Shown here piece by piece: positions 47,100 to 56,854 of a DNA stretch of 64,000 nucleotides. Under the pieces are notes generated by a model. It made no database searches and was not told where the DNA came from. It saw nothing but the letters and a program-made list of their open reading frames with translations. This DNA comes from Phormidium ambiguum IAM M-71 (lineage in GTDB: Bacteria > Cyanobacteriota > Cyanobacteriia > Cyanobacteriales > Aerosakkonemataceae). Location of the stretch: the NCBI RefSeq assembly GCF_001904725.1, contig NZ_MRCE01000004.1, forward strand, positions 118,406 to 182,405, written 5' to 3'. The position numbers were made by a program, and so were the translations under genes. Numbering within the stretch: position 1 is the stretch's first letter; every line of letters starts with the position of its first letter.

Positions 47100-47188
47100 C
47101 AGAAGGCAGAAGGTAAGAAAGGCAGAAGGCAAAAATGCCCCTTTTCCCCTTTTCCCCTTTTCCCCTTTTTCCCCTTCCCCCCTTTCCC
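47099..47188. repeat. Short tandem repeats downstream of the membrane protein gene
   Basis: Two repeat types lie back to back: GCAGAAG units (47099-47132) and then CCCCTTTT units (about 47138-47188), running to the end of the next gene. Similar GCAGAAG- and CTTCTGC-type repeats occur at 61556-61595, and a GGGGAGCA tandem at 61473-61538. They look like short tandem repeats of a kind common in cyanobacteria and may slip in length. Confidence 0.8.
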
Positions 47189-49042
47189 CTACCACTTGGG
47201 AGAAGCCATAATCAACTCAGTTGCTTCTTTCTTGGGTAAAGGTTTAGCAAAAAAGTATCCTTGCCCAAATTCACATTCCAACTCCCGCAATTGTGCTAAC
47301 TGTTGTTCTGTTTCTATTCCTTCTGCTACGACACTCATTTTCATCGTTTCGGCAATTTTCTTAATCGCCGGAATTAAACCTAAACTTTCTAAAGTTCCAT
47401 CTAATTGACTCACAAAAGAACGGTCTACTTTCAGTGTATCAACGGGAAAATTATGGAGATAACTTAAGGAAGAATAACCTGTCCCAAAATCATCAATACT
47501 TAATTGAATTTGTCTTTGATGTAGTTTTTGTAAAATTGCTTTGGCAGACTGGAAATTATTCATAAATGCACTTTCAGTAATTTCCAATTTCAGAATTTGG
47601 GGATTAATTTGCGTCTCTGCTAAAATTTGATCGATTTGTTCTACTATATCTAGTTGAGCGAATTGTCTAGCAGAAATATTAACGCTCATAACTACAGATT
47701 CGTCTATCAGTTTTTCTTGATACCATTGTTTGATTTGATAGCAAGCTTGGGATAAGACTATTTTACCGATCGCATTAATTAACCCCGTTTCTTCAGCTAA
47801 AGGAATAAACAAATTTGGCGGTACAATTCCTCTAGTGGGATGTTGCCAACGAACTAAAGCTTCAAATCCAGTAATTCTACCTGTAATTAGAGAAATTATT
47901 GGTTGATAATGGATGACAAATTCATCTTGATGAATGGCTTTTCGTAAGTCGTTTTCTAACTGTAAAGCTTGCATTGCCGCCACGTGCATTGTCGGATCAA
48001 AAACGTGGAATTGCCCTTTTCCTAACATTTTTGCCTGATACATAGCAGTGTCAGCATCCCGCAATATGTGTTCTGCTTGTTCGTAACGATGATTTCCTAA
48101 AGCCACACCAATACTAGCATTAATAAAAACTTCGTTTCTTTTTAATTGAAAGGGATAGGAAAAGGATTTCAAAATTTGATCCGCTACCTGTGTTACACAG
48201 TCGATATTATCAATTTTGTTGAGGAGAATCGCAAATTCGTCGCCGCCAAATCTAGCGATCGTATTATTTGGATTCAGCATTGAACTTAACCGTTCAGTTA
48301 AAGCCACTAGCAGTTCATCTCCGACTAAATGGCCTAGCGAATCATTAATTACTTTAAAGCGATCGCAATCCAAAAACAACACCGCAAATTGATATTCACT
48401 ATCCTCATGCGCCAGTTTGAGCAACTCCACAAGTCGCTCCATAAAAAAAGCTCGATTCGGTAAACCTGTTAACGAATCATGAAGCGCCATATTCAACAGT
48501 TTTATTTGCAGCAATTGACGTTCTTGAATTTCCCGTTTTAATTCTTTATTTGCTGCCTCAAGTTGACAAGTCCGCTCTTTTACTCTAGCTTCCAGTTCTG
48601 CATTTAGTTTCTGGTTTTGCAAATTAGCAGCTTTTAAAGCTAGTTGCAAGCGAACTCTAGCCAAAACTTCTTCAAATTGAAAAGGTTTCGTAATATAATC
48701 TGCACCACCGACAGTAAAAGCCTTTACCTTATCAAAAGCATCATTTAAAGCACTTAAAAAAATTACAGGAATTGCCGCAGTTTTTGGATTAGACTTCAGT
48801 TTTTCACATACTTGATAACCATCCATATTCGGCATCATAATATCCAGCAAAATCAAGTCTGGCAAAACCGTATCCATCGCTGTGAGTGCCATTTGTCCAG
48901 TCAACGCTTTACGGACGTTATAACCTTCTCTGACTAAAAATGATGAAAGGAGACGTAAATTTTCCGGTGTATCATCAACAACTAATATATCTTCTTTCTG
49001 ATTTCCTGGCTCTTCTGTGGTTAGCATTTTGTTTACATTCAT
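47189..49042 (-). CDS. REC-GGDEF-EAL response regulator
   Basis: A 617-residue c-di-GMP enzyme. Residues about 18-135 are a receiver (DILVVDDTPENLRLL, LDIMMPNMDG); then GGDEF with an intact RFGGDEFAIL motif and EAL with GFEALVRWQHP, ELKLEITES and DDFGTGYSSLSYL. Both catalytic motifs look complete, so it could synthesise or degrade c-di-GMP depending on phosphorylation. It is followed 78 bp away by the ethylene-receptor-like kinase gene in the same orientation, a possible pair, so the kinase may control it. Confidence 0.94.
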   Translation of the reverse strand: MNVNKMLTTEEPGNQKEDILVVDDTPENLRLLSSFLVREGYNVRKALTGQMALTAMDTVLPDLILLDIMMPNMDGYQVCEKLKSNPKTAAIPVIFLSALNDAFDKVKAFTVGGADYITKPFQFEEVLARVRLQLALKAANLQNQKLNAELEARVKERTCQLEAANKELKREIQERQLLQIKLLNMALHDSLTGLPNRAFFMERLVELLKLAHEDSEYQFAVLFLDCDRFKVINDSLGHLVGDELLVALTERLSSMLNPNNTIARFGGDEFAILLNKIDNIDCVTQVADQILKSFSYPFQLKRNEVFINASIGVALGNHRYEQAEHILRDADTAMYQAKMLGKGQFHVFDPTMHVAAMQALQLENDLRKAIHQDEFVIHYQPIISLITGRITGFEALVRWQHPTRGIVPPNLFIPLAEETGLINAIGKIVLSQACYQIKQWYQEKLIDESVVMSVNISARQFAQLDIVEQIDQILAETQINPQILKLEITESAFMNNFQSAKAILQKLHQRQIQLSIDDFGTGYSSLSYLHNFPVDTLKVDRSFVSQLDGTLESLGLIPAIKKIAETMKMSVVAEGIETEQQLAQLRELECEFGQGYFFAKPLPKKEATELIMASPKW

Positions 49043-49119
49043 GACTTGTCGCCTTTTTTTCTCAAAAATGCGGATTTAACTATAACTGTTTTAACTAGTT
49101 TACTTTTTTAAGCTATATT

Positions 49120-52100
49120 TTAGTCTTTATTGATGTTTTGTGTTAACTGCATAATTTGCTCAAACTGGAAGTTGTCTACTAAATCATTTAAAGTAGAATT
49201 CAAAACAGACATTTCTTGGGGTATTTGCTGAATCAAGTCTCCAATTAAATTATCACTACCTTGAGCAGCAGCATGATATAAATTTGCTATCCACTGTTTT
49301 GGCATCATTTGTAAACAAGAAATAACTGAATCATTTTTAACTGGAACTAATAATTCATTAATTTCTTCCTCTTCGTAAATGTATTTTACACCTAAATGTT
49401 GAGAAATTTTTTCTAATAACTCTTGTACTTGAAAAGGTTTACGGACGAAATCATCACATCCCGCAGATAAAATTACTTGTCGCTCCTCTTCAAACGCACT
49501 AGCGGTAAGTGCAATAATCACGGTTGCTTGACCTTTTAAATGTTGTTTAATTCGTTTGGTAGCTTCATAACCATTCATAATTGGCATTCGCATATCCATC
49601 CAAATTAAATGCGGTTCCCAAGCTTCCCACATTTCTACAGCTTGTTGACCATTTTCTGCTTCCTGCACTGTAAAACCTAAAGAAGTGAGTAACTTAGATA
49701 ATAATAATCTATTAGTTGATTTATCTTCAACTATTAAAATGCGATAATTTGGTTGATTGGGAGCTAATCCAATTATTCTTCTTTTTTCTAAACTAACTAT
49801 TAATTTTTGACTGGATTGAGCAACTTTTACCGGAATATCAAAAGTAAATTTTGAGCCTAAACCAAGTTCAGTATTAACAACTATTTTTCCTCCCATTAGT
49901 TCGACAAACCTTTTACTAATTGATAAACCCAAACCTGTTCCCGTACCAGATTTCAAACCACTTTTAGTTTGAGCAAATGAAGTAAATAATTGATTAATTT
50001 CTTCAGGTGCAATACCGGGACCTGTATCAGAAACTTCAAATACTAATCGAGTATTTGCTAAAGTATCTAGAGAATTTTTGTTAACATTTACTTGTAAAGT
50101 TACATTACCAAATTCAGTGAATTTAATAGCATTGCTTAGTAAATTAATTAAAACTTGACGCAGTTTTGCTTCATCAGTTTTAATGTATTTTGGAACTTCA
50201 TGAGTATAATTGAATGTCAGATTCAATCGTTTATTTTTTGCTTTTAATCTAAACATTTCTTCTAGATTATCTAACAGACAATGTAAATCAAAGTCATTTT
50301 CATTTAGGGTGACTCTTCCAGCTTCAATTTTAGACATTTCCAGAATTTCGTTAATTAATTCTAGTAAATGTTCTCCGCTACGACTAATAATTGCTAAAGA
50401 TTCTTGATGTTCGTTTGGTAAATTTCGATCGCGGTTCATTACTTGGGTAAAACCAAGAATTGCATTTAATGGGGTACGTAATTCGTGACTCATATTAGCC
50501 AAAAATTCACTTTTAGCGCGGTTAGCAGCATCAGCAGCTTCTTTGGCTTTCATTAGTTCAACGGATTGATTTTGAGTTTTGGCTAATAATTCTGCCTGTT
50601 GTATGGCTACTCCTAATTGATTACCAATTTGTGCTACCATTTTGATTTCCGCTTCTTGCCATTTTCGAGCAGCAGAATTCTGGTAAGTTGCTAATAATCC
50701 CCACAGTTGATTACCGCAAAAAATGGGAACAATAATATAAGCTCTGGCTTGCAATCTTTCTAACAGTTCTAAATAACATTCATCAAAGTTGGCGGTGTAA
50801 ATATCTGTGACACAACGATAACTAGTTCCACTGCGATACATTCCGCCTTGGGTTTCTTGTAAGTAAGTATCTTGCAGTTGGTTATCTACGCTATCTAAAC
50901 TTTTGGCGGCGCATCCTTCTTTACTAACAGCTACTTTGGTTAATTCTGATTGTTGTGATTGTTGGTTAACTAATAAATCCCAACCTTCTGCTACTGATTC
51001 GGCGACGAGTTCTCCACTCCAATCAGAATTAAACCGATAGACAAGTACCCGATCGCACTGCACAGCTTGACGTAATTCCTGGGTAGTGGCGCTAAATATT
51101 TGTTGAATGTCCAAGGTTTGACGCATTCTTTGAATCACTCTGGCGATCGCTCTTTCCCGATCGGCTATTTCTCGCAAAGTTGATTCGACTTTTTTGCGTT
51201 CGCTAATATCTCTGACTACACAAACTGATGTATTTTCATCAATTTTGGTCATGGTTTTTTCTTGTGGGAAAAAGCTGCCATTTTTGCGTCTTCCCACAGC
51301 TTCCAAACGACAATTGCCAAACTTGGCAAACTCAGGAGCAAATTCTCGTTCAAATCGTTCTATTTCTGTTCTTTCGTAAAGATTCCGCCAATTTGTCCCC
51401 AGTAATTCTTGCTCATTTTCATAACCATATATTCGCACATAAGCTTCATTTACATAAATATATTTATCTTCGCTATCAACAATAGCAATTCCTTCGTTAA
51501 CAGCTGCCATTGCTGCGGCTTGTTGCTGCAAAGCTAATTCCGTAGATTTGCGATCGGTAATATCTCGAATAATTCCTACTAAAACTTGCTCATCTTTGCT
51601 ATCTTGGAACGCTATTTTTTTGGTTAAAATAGTCCTAATTTTACCTGTTCGATCGGTTAATTCTTCTTCCATTTCAAACTCATTTCCACTACTAAAAACT
51701 AAATCATCATATTGCCAACAGTTTGCAGCTTCTTGTGGTGTAAGAAAATCATGTTCCGTTTTTTGCATTAATTCCGATCGACAATGACCGAGCAATTGAC
51801 AAAAAGCGTCATTAACCATTGTGAAACGATGTTGTTTGTCCTTCACAAAAATTGGATCGGTTAAGGCATTAAGTACTCGATCTAAAAAGTCTTTATTTGT
51901 TTTTAGCTGAGTTTGGCTTTCTCGTAAAGCTAGCTCAGCCGCAATTTTTTCGTTAATTTCTGTTGCTAACGCTTGGTTAGCTGCTGTCAATTCCAACGTC
52001 CGTTCTTGGACGCGAATTTCTAACTGATCGTAAGCTTGACGTAAAGCAATCTCAGCATTTTCTCTTTCCAAGATCTCATGCTGTAATTCGGCATTTAGTA

Positions 52101-52488
52101 ATTCTAGTTGTTCTGGTGTTCTTAAGGCTAAAAATTGTGGTAATAAAGTTACCATTTTCCAAGCAGTGTAACAGGAAACTAAAGCCGTTAAAGCACCCTC
52201 AATACCTGTCAGCCAATAAGCTGGATACCATAATGTCCAAACTTCCAGTAAGTGACCTAAACCACAGAGAATAATGAAGGAGCTAAATAGAAAGAAGACT
52301 TTGTGGAAAGGAACGTCTCTTCTTTTACAGACAAAGTAGATCAGGAGTGATGGAATCGAAAAATAAGCGATCGCTATTAATAAATCACTGACTAAGTGTA
52401 ATCCAACCAGCTGTGGTTTCCACAAATAGCAATGACCATGAGGAATAAACTGAGTTGGTATAATAAAATTCTTAACTGTTTCCCACAT
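49120..52488 (-). CDS. Ethylene-receptor-like hybrid histidine kinase with PAS, GAF and receiver
   Basis: A 1122-residue membrane kinase. The N-terminus (three transmembrane helices, about 30-115) matches the ethylene-binding domain: Asp35, Tyr42, Ile45 and Pro46 in [14 protein letters not shown], and Cys75 and His79 in [12 protein letters not shown]. In plant ETR1 the equivalents are D25, Y32, I35, P36, C65 and H69, exactly ten lower, and Cys/His hold copper. PAS domains (about 205-320, 330-450), a GAF (470-640) with ECYLELL, HisKA ([13 protein letters not shown] near 667), HATPase_c, a receiver (916-1040) and a short His-free C-terminal part follow. It is 78 bp upstream of the REC-GGDEF-EAL gene in transcript order. 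Confidence 0.92.
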   Translation of the reverse strand: MWETVKNFIIPTQFIPHGHCYLWKPQLVGLHLVSDLLIAIAYFSIPSLLIYFVCKRRDVPFHKVFFLFSSFIILCGLGHLLEVWTLWYPAYWLTGIEGALTALVSCYTAWKMVTLLPQFLALRTPEQLELLNAELQHEILERENAEIALRQAYDQLEIRVQERTLELTAANQALATEINEKIAAELALRESQTQLKTNKDFLDRVLNALTDPIFVKDKQHRFTMVNDAFCQLLGHCRSELMQKTEHDFLTPQEAANCWQYDDLVFSSGNEFEMEEELTDRTGKIRTILTKKIAFQDSKDEQVLVGIIRDITDRKSTELALQQQAAAMAAVNEGIAIVDSEDKYIYVNEAYVRIYGYENEQELLGTNWRNLYERTEIERFEREFAPEFAKFGNCRLEAVGRRKNGSFFPQEKTMTKIDENTSVCVVRDISERKKVESTLREIADRERAIARVIQRMRQTLDIQQIFSATTQELRQAVQCDRVLVYRFNSDWSGELVAESVAEGWDLLVNQQSQQSELTKVAVSKEGCAAKSLDSVDNQLQDTYLQETQGGMYRSGTSYRCVTDIYTANFDECYLELLERLQARAYIIVPIFCGNQLWGLLATYQNSAARKWQEAEIKMVAQIGNQLGVAIQQAELLAKTQNQSVELMKAKEAADAANRAKSEFLANMSHELRTPLNAILGFTQVMNRDRNLPNEHQESLAIISRSGEHLLELINEILEMSKIEAGRVTLNENDFDLHCLLDNLEEMFRLKAKNKRLNLTFNYTHEVPKYIKTDEAKLRQVLINLLSNAIKFTEFGNVTLQVNVNKNSLDTLANTRLVFEVSDTGPGIAPEEINQLFTSFAQTKSGLKSGTGTGLGLSISKRFVELMGGKIVVNTELGLGSKFTFDIPVKVAQSSQKLIVSLEKRRIIGLAPNQPNYRILIVEDKSTNRLLLSKLLTSLGFTVQEAENGQQAVEMWEAWEPHLIWMDMRMPIMNGYEATKRIKQHLKGQATVIIALTASAFEEERQVILSAGCDDFVRKPFQVQELLEKISQHLGVKYIYEEEEINELLVPVKNDSVISCLQMMPKQWIANLYHAAAQGSDNLIGDLIQQIPQEMSVLNSTLNDLVDNFQFEQIMQLTQNINKD

Positions 52489-52948
52489 TCTTGAGTTCTT
52501 AAGCTTTCTTTAAGCTGTAATTGATTGTTTTCGGTAAAATCTGAATCTATAAGTGCTTTATTACTACATCATACCTAAGAAGATATTTATTTACAGCCTA
52601 AGTACTTTTGCTTGTTTAAAAATGTACAAATTTTTCAACCATTATTTATTTTTGTCAATATAAGTCTAAGTTTTTAATTGTATTTCCCATTACATATTGC
52701 TTAAAATTATATATATTTTTACTTATTTACAAAACTTTTTTATTTTGTTATAATTTGTATTTCTAATTAATTTGTGTCTCAGTTTTAGATGGCTCTTGAC
52801 TATATATAAAATCATTGGATTAATTCTGATTTTTAATAGCAAAAATTCCTGAAAATAAGCAAAAAAAATTCATTTGAGCTAAAAAAGACCTGTTTATCAC
52901 AATCAAACTCTCATTTTTAACCAATTAATTCATTATTTATCTTAATCA
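52489..52948. other. AT-rich intergenic region
   Basis: 460 bp of very AT-rich sequence between the divergent kinase gene and the methyltransferase gene. No gene, tRNA or conserved repeat is seen. It should contain promoters of both neighbours. The A/T composition around 52690-52920 is the strongest in the window. Confidence 0.5.
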
Positions 52949-53815
52949 ATGCTCGAACCAAATGTATTTATCCCTCAGCTTACAGATGATGGTTCCTTTA
53001 CCTTTTTTTCCGCTGAATTTGGGGAAACCTTTCACAGCCAGAGTGGGGCAATACAAGAAGCCGAAACAAAATTTGTCCAACCATTACAGTTAAAACAGCA
53101 AGCCGAAAAACCCAAATTAAAAATATTAGATGTTTGTTATGGTTTGGGGTACAACACCGCCGCCGCCATAAACGCTATTTGGCAAGTCAATCCCAATTGT
53201 CAAATAGAATTATTCGCCTTGGAATTAGATCTTACAGTACCCACAGCTGCGATCGCTTATCAATTGATGGATAATTGGCCGGAACCGCTCCCCCAAATTC
53301 TCACCCAATTGGTCAGCCAATGTCAAATCCAAACTAATAAATTGCAAGCTACTTTACTAATTGGTGATGCCCGTTTTACCATCCAACAACTGCCTGACAA
53401 TTGGCAAGCAGAGGCGATTTTTCTCGATCCCTTTTCTCCACCGCATTGTCCCCAACTTTGGACAGTGGAATTTTTCGGGAAGTTAGCCAACCATCTAGCT
53501 TTAGATGGTAAACTAGCAACTTATTCTTGTTCTGCTGCTGTCAGGAGTGCGCTGTTAGCAGTTGGGTTAAACATTGGGTCAACCACGCCAGTTGGTAGAC
53601 GATCGCCAGGAACGATCGCCAGCTTTAACCCAAAAGACTTACCACCCCTATCCCTTCAAGAAAAAGAACACTTGCAAACTCGCGCCGCCGTTCCTTATCG
53701 AGATCCGAATTTATCCGATCGACCAGAAGTTATTTTGCACCGTCGCCACTTAGAACAACAAACTTCCCTCTTAGAACCCACCTCCCACTGGAAAAAACGC
53801 TGGTTAATCGCTTAA
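52949..53815 (+). CDS. MnmC-like tRNA-modification methyltransferase (MnmD/DUF752)
   Basis: A 288-residue SAM-dependent methyltransferase. The SAM-binding region is LKILDVCYGLGYNTAAAINA and ELFALELDLTV; the catalytic region is AEAIFLDPFSPPHCPQLWTV. This corresponds to the methyltransferase half of MnmC, which completes the 5-methylaminomethyl-2-thiouridine wobble modification of tRNAs. The oxidase half is absent, as is common in cyanobacteria. Assignment is by family; no fusion domain is seen. Confidence 0.87.
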   Translation: MLEPNVFIPQLTDDGSFTFFSAEFGETFHSQSGAIQEAETKFVQPLQLKQQAEKPKLKILDVCYGLGYNTAAAINAIWQVNPNCQIELFALELDLTVPTAAIAYQLMDNWPEPLPQILTQLVSQCQIQTNKLQATLLIGDARFTIQQLPDNWQAEAIFLDPFSPPHCPQLWTVEFFGKLANHLALDGKLATYSCSAAVRSALLAVGLNIGSTTPVGRRSPGTIASFNPKDLPPLSLQEKEHLQTRAAVPYRDPNLSDRPEVILHRRHLEQQTSLLEPTSHWKKRWLIA

Positions 53816-53879
53816 GCTAGATATGGGCAACTCTCAAAGCAGCGATCCCCAAACCCAAAAAGTTGAGTGACTAAAATCA

Positions 53880-53896
53880 CAAAACTTAAAGTTTTG
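53880..53896. terminator. Weak hairpin after the methyltransferase gene
   Basis: CAAAACTT and AAGTTTTG pair around one base, about 65 bp after the methyltransferase stop, in a 260-bp gap before the HD-GYP gene. It is only loosely followed by T-rich DNA, so a terminator is possible but not convincing. Confidence 0.3.
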
Positions 53897-54075
53897 TCTC
53901 ACTGCTAAAAATAACAAGATATATTTTCCTATAGTTAGTATTGATGATGATCCCCGTACTAAGGGTATATCTTTTTTTAAGTTGCCAATTGAGCGAATTG
54001 TAACTTGCTCTCAGGTAAAGTGCGTGATAAAAAAATCTCAATTTACGTAATCTTTATAAATTTAGGAAGGCGAAA

Positions 54076-55143
54076 GTGGCCGTGAGTCCTCGTTTTGATA
54101 TAGCTGTTGATTCATTTGGTGCAACCAGTGCCTTAGAAACTTCATCTACAAATACAAATGAGAATGGCTTTAATTTAGATCAGCCAAAAATTCTCGTTGT
54201 AGACGATCATGCGGCTAGCCGTATGACAGCAGCCGCCCTTCTCGCAGTGGAAGGATACGAAGTACTGGAAGCAGAAAATGGCCCAACAGCATTAATTACA
54301 GTTGTAGAAAGCCAACCCGATGTAATTTTGTTGGATGTAATGATGCCAGGGATGGACGGGTTTGAAGTTTGTCAAAAATTAAAACAAGACGAACAGACTC
54401 GATTAGTTCCAGTAATTTTTATTACAGCACTCAACGATCGCCGATCGCGCATTCGGGGTATAGAAGCCGGAGGAGACGACTTTCTCACCAAACCATTCGA
54501 TCGCCTAGAACTAGCAGCCAGAGTTAAATCATTAGTTAGGCAAAAACGCTTAAACGAAGACTTAGACCACGCCGAACAAGTAGTATTTTCCATCGCCAGA
54601 GCCATAGAAAGCCGCGATCCCAACACCGGGGATCACTGCGAAAGACTAGCCAATATGGGCAAAGCTTTCGGGACTTTTCTGGGACTTTCGCGTTCTGAAA
54701 TTCGGGACTTAATGTGGGGTGGTTATCTTCACGACATCGGTAAAGTCGGTATCCCCGATGCCGTATTACTCAAAAAAGGTCAATTTACCGAAGAAGAACG
54801 GCTAATTATGAATCAGCACGTTCTAATTGGCGAAAAAATTTGCCAACCTTTAAGAACCATGCACGGCGTTCTCCCGATTATCCGCCATCACCACGAACGC
54901 TGGGACGGTAGCGGCTACCCAGACCAATTATCTAGCAATCAAATTCCCTACCTCGCACAAGTATTTCAAATAATCGATATTTATGATGCTTTAACTAGCG
55001 AACGTCCTTATAAAAAAGCTTTTTCGATCGAAGAAGCCTTAAAAATTATTCACGAAGAAACAGCAAAAGGTTGGCGCAATCCCCAATTAGTCGATCGATT
55101 TATCGAATTTATTACTTACACCCAACTGAAAAAAACTTCTTGA
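54076..55143 (+). CDS. REC-HD-GYP response regulator
   Basis: A 355-residue protein starting at GTG 54076 with AGGAAGG upstream. The receiver (about 35-155) has ILVVDDH and LLDVMMPGMDG; the HD-GYP domain (165-350) has HDIGKVGIPD and HHERWDGSGYP, all key residues present. HD-GYP domains hydrolyse c-di-GMP. Together with the REC-GGDEF-EAL protein this makes two receiver-controlled c-di-GMP enzymes within 8 kb. Confidence 0.93.
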   Translation: MAVSPRFDIAVDSFGATSALETSSTNTNENGFNLDQPKILVVDDHAASRMTAAALLAVEGYEVLEAENGPTALITVVESQPDVILLDVMMPGMDGFEVCQKLKQDEQTRLVPVIFITALNDRRSRIRGIEAGGDDFLTKPFDRLELAARVKSLVRQKRLNEDLDHAEQVVFSIARAIESRDPNTGDHCERLANMGKAFGTFLGLSRSEIRDLMWGGYLHDIGKVGIPDAVLLKKGQFTEEERLIMNQHVLIGEKICQPLRTMHGVLPIIRHHHERWDGSGYPDQLSSNQIPYLAQVFQIIDIYDALTSERPYKKAFSIEEALKIIHEETAKGWRNPQLVDRFIEFITYTQLKKTS

Positions 55144-55232
55144 CTATAATTAAAATTCCTTGGGTAATTCTATATACATAAAGGGTACGAAGCGAGGTAT
55201 ACTGCGGTATTTGTAGACTCTGTGTGCAAAAA

Positions 55233-56603
55233 ATGGTAGCAGTAGCAATCTTAGCGGCGGGACGTGGGACGCGAATGAAATCCCAATTACCCAAAGTATT
55301 ACACCCCTTGGGTGGACGTTCCCTCGTAGAAAGAGTAATTCAAAGTTGTCTGGAAATCAATCCCATCAGGCGCATCGTCATTGTTGGTTATGAAGGAGAG
55401 AAAGTAAAAACCGCTCTCAACCATATTCCTAATTTAGAATTTGTCGAACAAAAAGAACAATTGGGAACAGGTCACGCCATCCAGCAATTATTACCTCATT
55501 TAGAAGGTTTTGATAGGGATTTATTAGTGTTAAATGGCGATGTTCCTTTATTGCGTCCACAAACAATTAAACATTTAATCGAAACTCACAAAAAAAATCA
55601 AAACTCTGCTACTTTGTTAACTGCACATTTACCCAATCCCAAAGGATATGGGCGGGTATTTTGCAACGGACAAAACATCATTCAACAAATTGTCGAAGAC
55701 CGAGACTGTAGCGCTGCACAAAAGCAAAATAAACGGATTAATGCTGGAGTTTACTGTTTTCACTGGCCAGATTTAGCGAAAGTATTACCAGAATTAAAAG
55801 CCGACAACGACCAAAAGGAATATTATTTAACTGATGCGGTAAATGCACTAATGCCAGTTATGGCAGTTGATGTGGAAGATTATGAGGAAATTATCGGAAT
55901 TAACGATCGCAAACAATTAGCAGTAGTCCATCAAATTTTGCAGGATAGAGTTAAAGATTATTGGATGGCTGCTGGTGTAACTTTAATCGATCCTGATAGC
56001 ACAACCATTGACGATACTGTAGAATTACAACCCGATGTCATTATTGAACCTCAAACCCATTTAAGAGGCAAAACTGTTATTGGTACAGGTAGTAGAATTG
56101 GCCCTGGTTGTTTGATTGAAAATAGTCAAATTGGCGAAAATGTGACATTACTTTATTCAGTAATTACTGATAGTGTAGTCCAATCCGGCACCAGAATCGG
56201 CCCTTACGCCCATTTACGCAATCATGTAGAAATTGGTGAAAATTGTCGAATTGGTAATTTTGTCGAACTGAAGAAAGCCAAATTGGGAACTAAGACAAAT
56301 GTGGCGCATTTATCTTATTTAGGCGATGCTACATTGGGCGAAAAAGTAAATATTGGTGCGGGAACAATTACTGCTAATTATGATGGCGTGAATAAACATA
56401 AAACTACAATTGGCGATCGCACAAAAACAGGTTCCAACAGCGTATTAGTCGCCCCATTAACTTTAGGTTCCGATGTAACTATTGCCGCAGGTTCCACTGT
56501 CACTGAAAACGTCCCAGACGATAGTTTAGTAATAGCTCGTTCTCGTCAAGTAGTCAAACCAGGTTGGCGGTTAAAAAGCGAACAAAACACCGAGGAAAGT
56601 TAA
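55233..56603 (+). CDS. glmU: Bifunctional GlmU (UDP-GlcNAc pyrophosphorylase/acetyltransferase)
   Basis: A 456-residue enzyme making UDP-N-acetylglucosamine for peptidoglycan and other glycans. The pyrophosphorylase half begins [20 protein letters not shown] and has [10 protein letters not shown]; the C-terminal left-handed beta-helix has many I-G-E/I-G-x hexapeptides and the acetyl-CoA end [23 protein letters not shown] 55233 is preferred to the in-frame GTG at 55224. Housekeeping gene, intact. Confidence 0.96.
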   Translation: MVAVAILAAGRGTRMKSQLPKVLHPLGGRSLVERVIQSCLEINPIRRIVIVGYEGEKVKTALNHIPNLEFVEQKEQLGTGHAIQQLLPHLEGFDRDLLVLNGDVPLLRPQTIKHLIETHKKNQNSATLLTAHLPNPKGYGRVFCNGQNIIQQIVEDRDCSAAQKQNKRINAGVYCFHWPDLAKVLPELKADNDQKEYYLTDAVNALMPVMAVDVEDYEEIIGINDRKQLAVVHQILQDRVKDYWMAAGVTLIDPDSTTIDDTVELQPDVIIEPQTHLRGKTVIGTGSRIGPGCLIENSQIGENVTLLYSVITDSVVQSGTRIGPYAHLRNHVEIGENCRIGNFVELKKAKLGTKTNVAHLSYLGDATLGEKVNIGAGTITANYDGVNKHKTTIGDRTKTGSNSVLVAPLTLGSDVTIAAGSTVTENVPDDSLVIARSRQVVKPGWRLKSEQNTEES

Positions 56604-56621
56604 TTACTTTTGAGTTTGTAG

Positions 56622-56682
56622 GGGCGGGTTTAGTAAAAAAGTCTCCAGTCACAACAGAAGAATTAACCACAAAACCCGCCCT
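56622..56682. repeat. Inverted repeat after glmU
   Basis: GGGCGGGTTT (56623-56632) and AAACCCGCCC (56673-56682) are exact reverse complements with a 40-bp spacer. The pair lies just after the glmU stop and might act in termination, but it has a long loop. It is most easily read as a short repeat element. Confidence 0.6.
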
Positions 56683-56750
56683 GACAGACTTTTGAATTAA
56701 AATAATTAACCACACAAAATTCAAAACTAATCAACTATTTCGGAGGCAAT

Positions 56751-56840
56751 ATGACTCAAATAGTTCTAGACAATATTAATTCAAATGTTTTAGAAAAAAT
56801 CCGCAACTTATTACATAATAAATATGATATTAAATTATGA
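56751..56840 (+). CDS. Very short antitoxin-like peptide, 29 residues
   Basis: An ATG at 56751 with an excellent ribosome binding site (CGGAGG, five bases away) opens a 29-residue frame: MTQIVLDNINSNVLEKIRNL and LHNKYDIKL. The start resembles the N-terminal ribbon-helix part of FitA/VapB-like antitoxins (M-T-Q-I-x-L-x-N-I-x-x-x-V-L-x-K), but the rest is missing. It could be a truncated antitoxin relic that still has its ribosome binding site. It precedes the secreted repeat protein gene by 14 bp. Confidence 0.5.
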   Translation: MTQIVLDNINSNVLEKIRNLLHNKYDIKL

Positions 56841-56854
56841 ACAAATAACTATAA

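Noticed and set aside
50640-51200. Bilin binding by the GAF of the ethylene-receptor-like kinase
   Set aside because: It has Cys but the next residue is Tyr (ECYLELL), not the usual His, and similar GAFs in many kinases are not known to bind bilins, so it is only noted.
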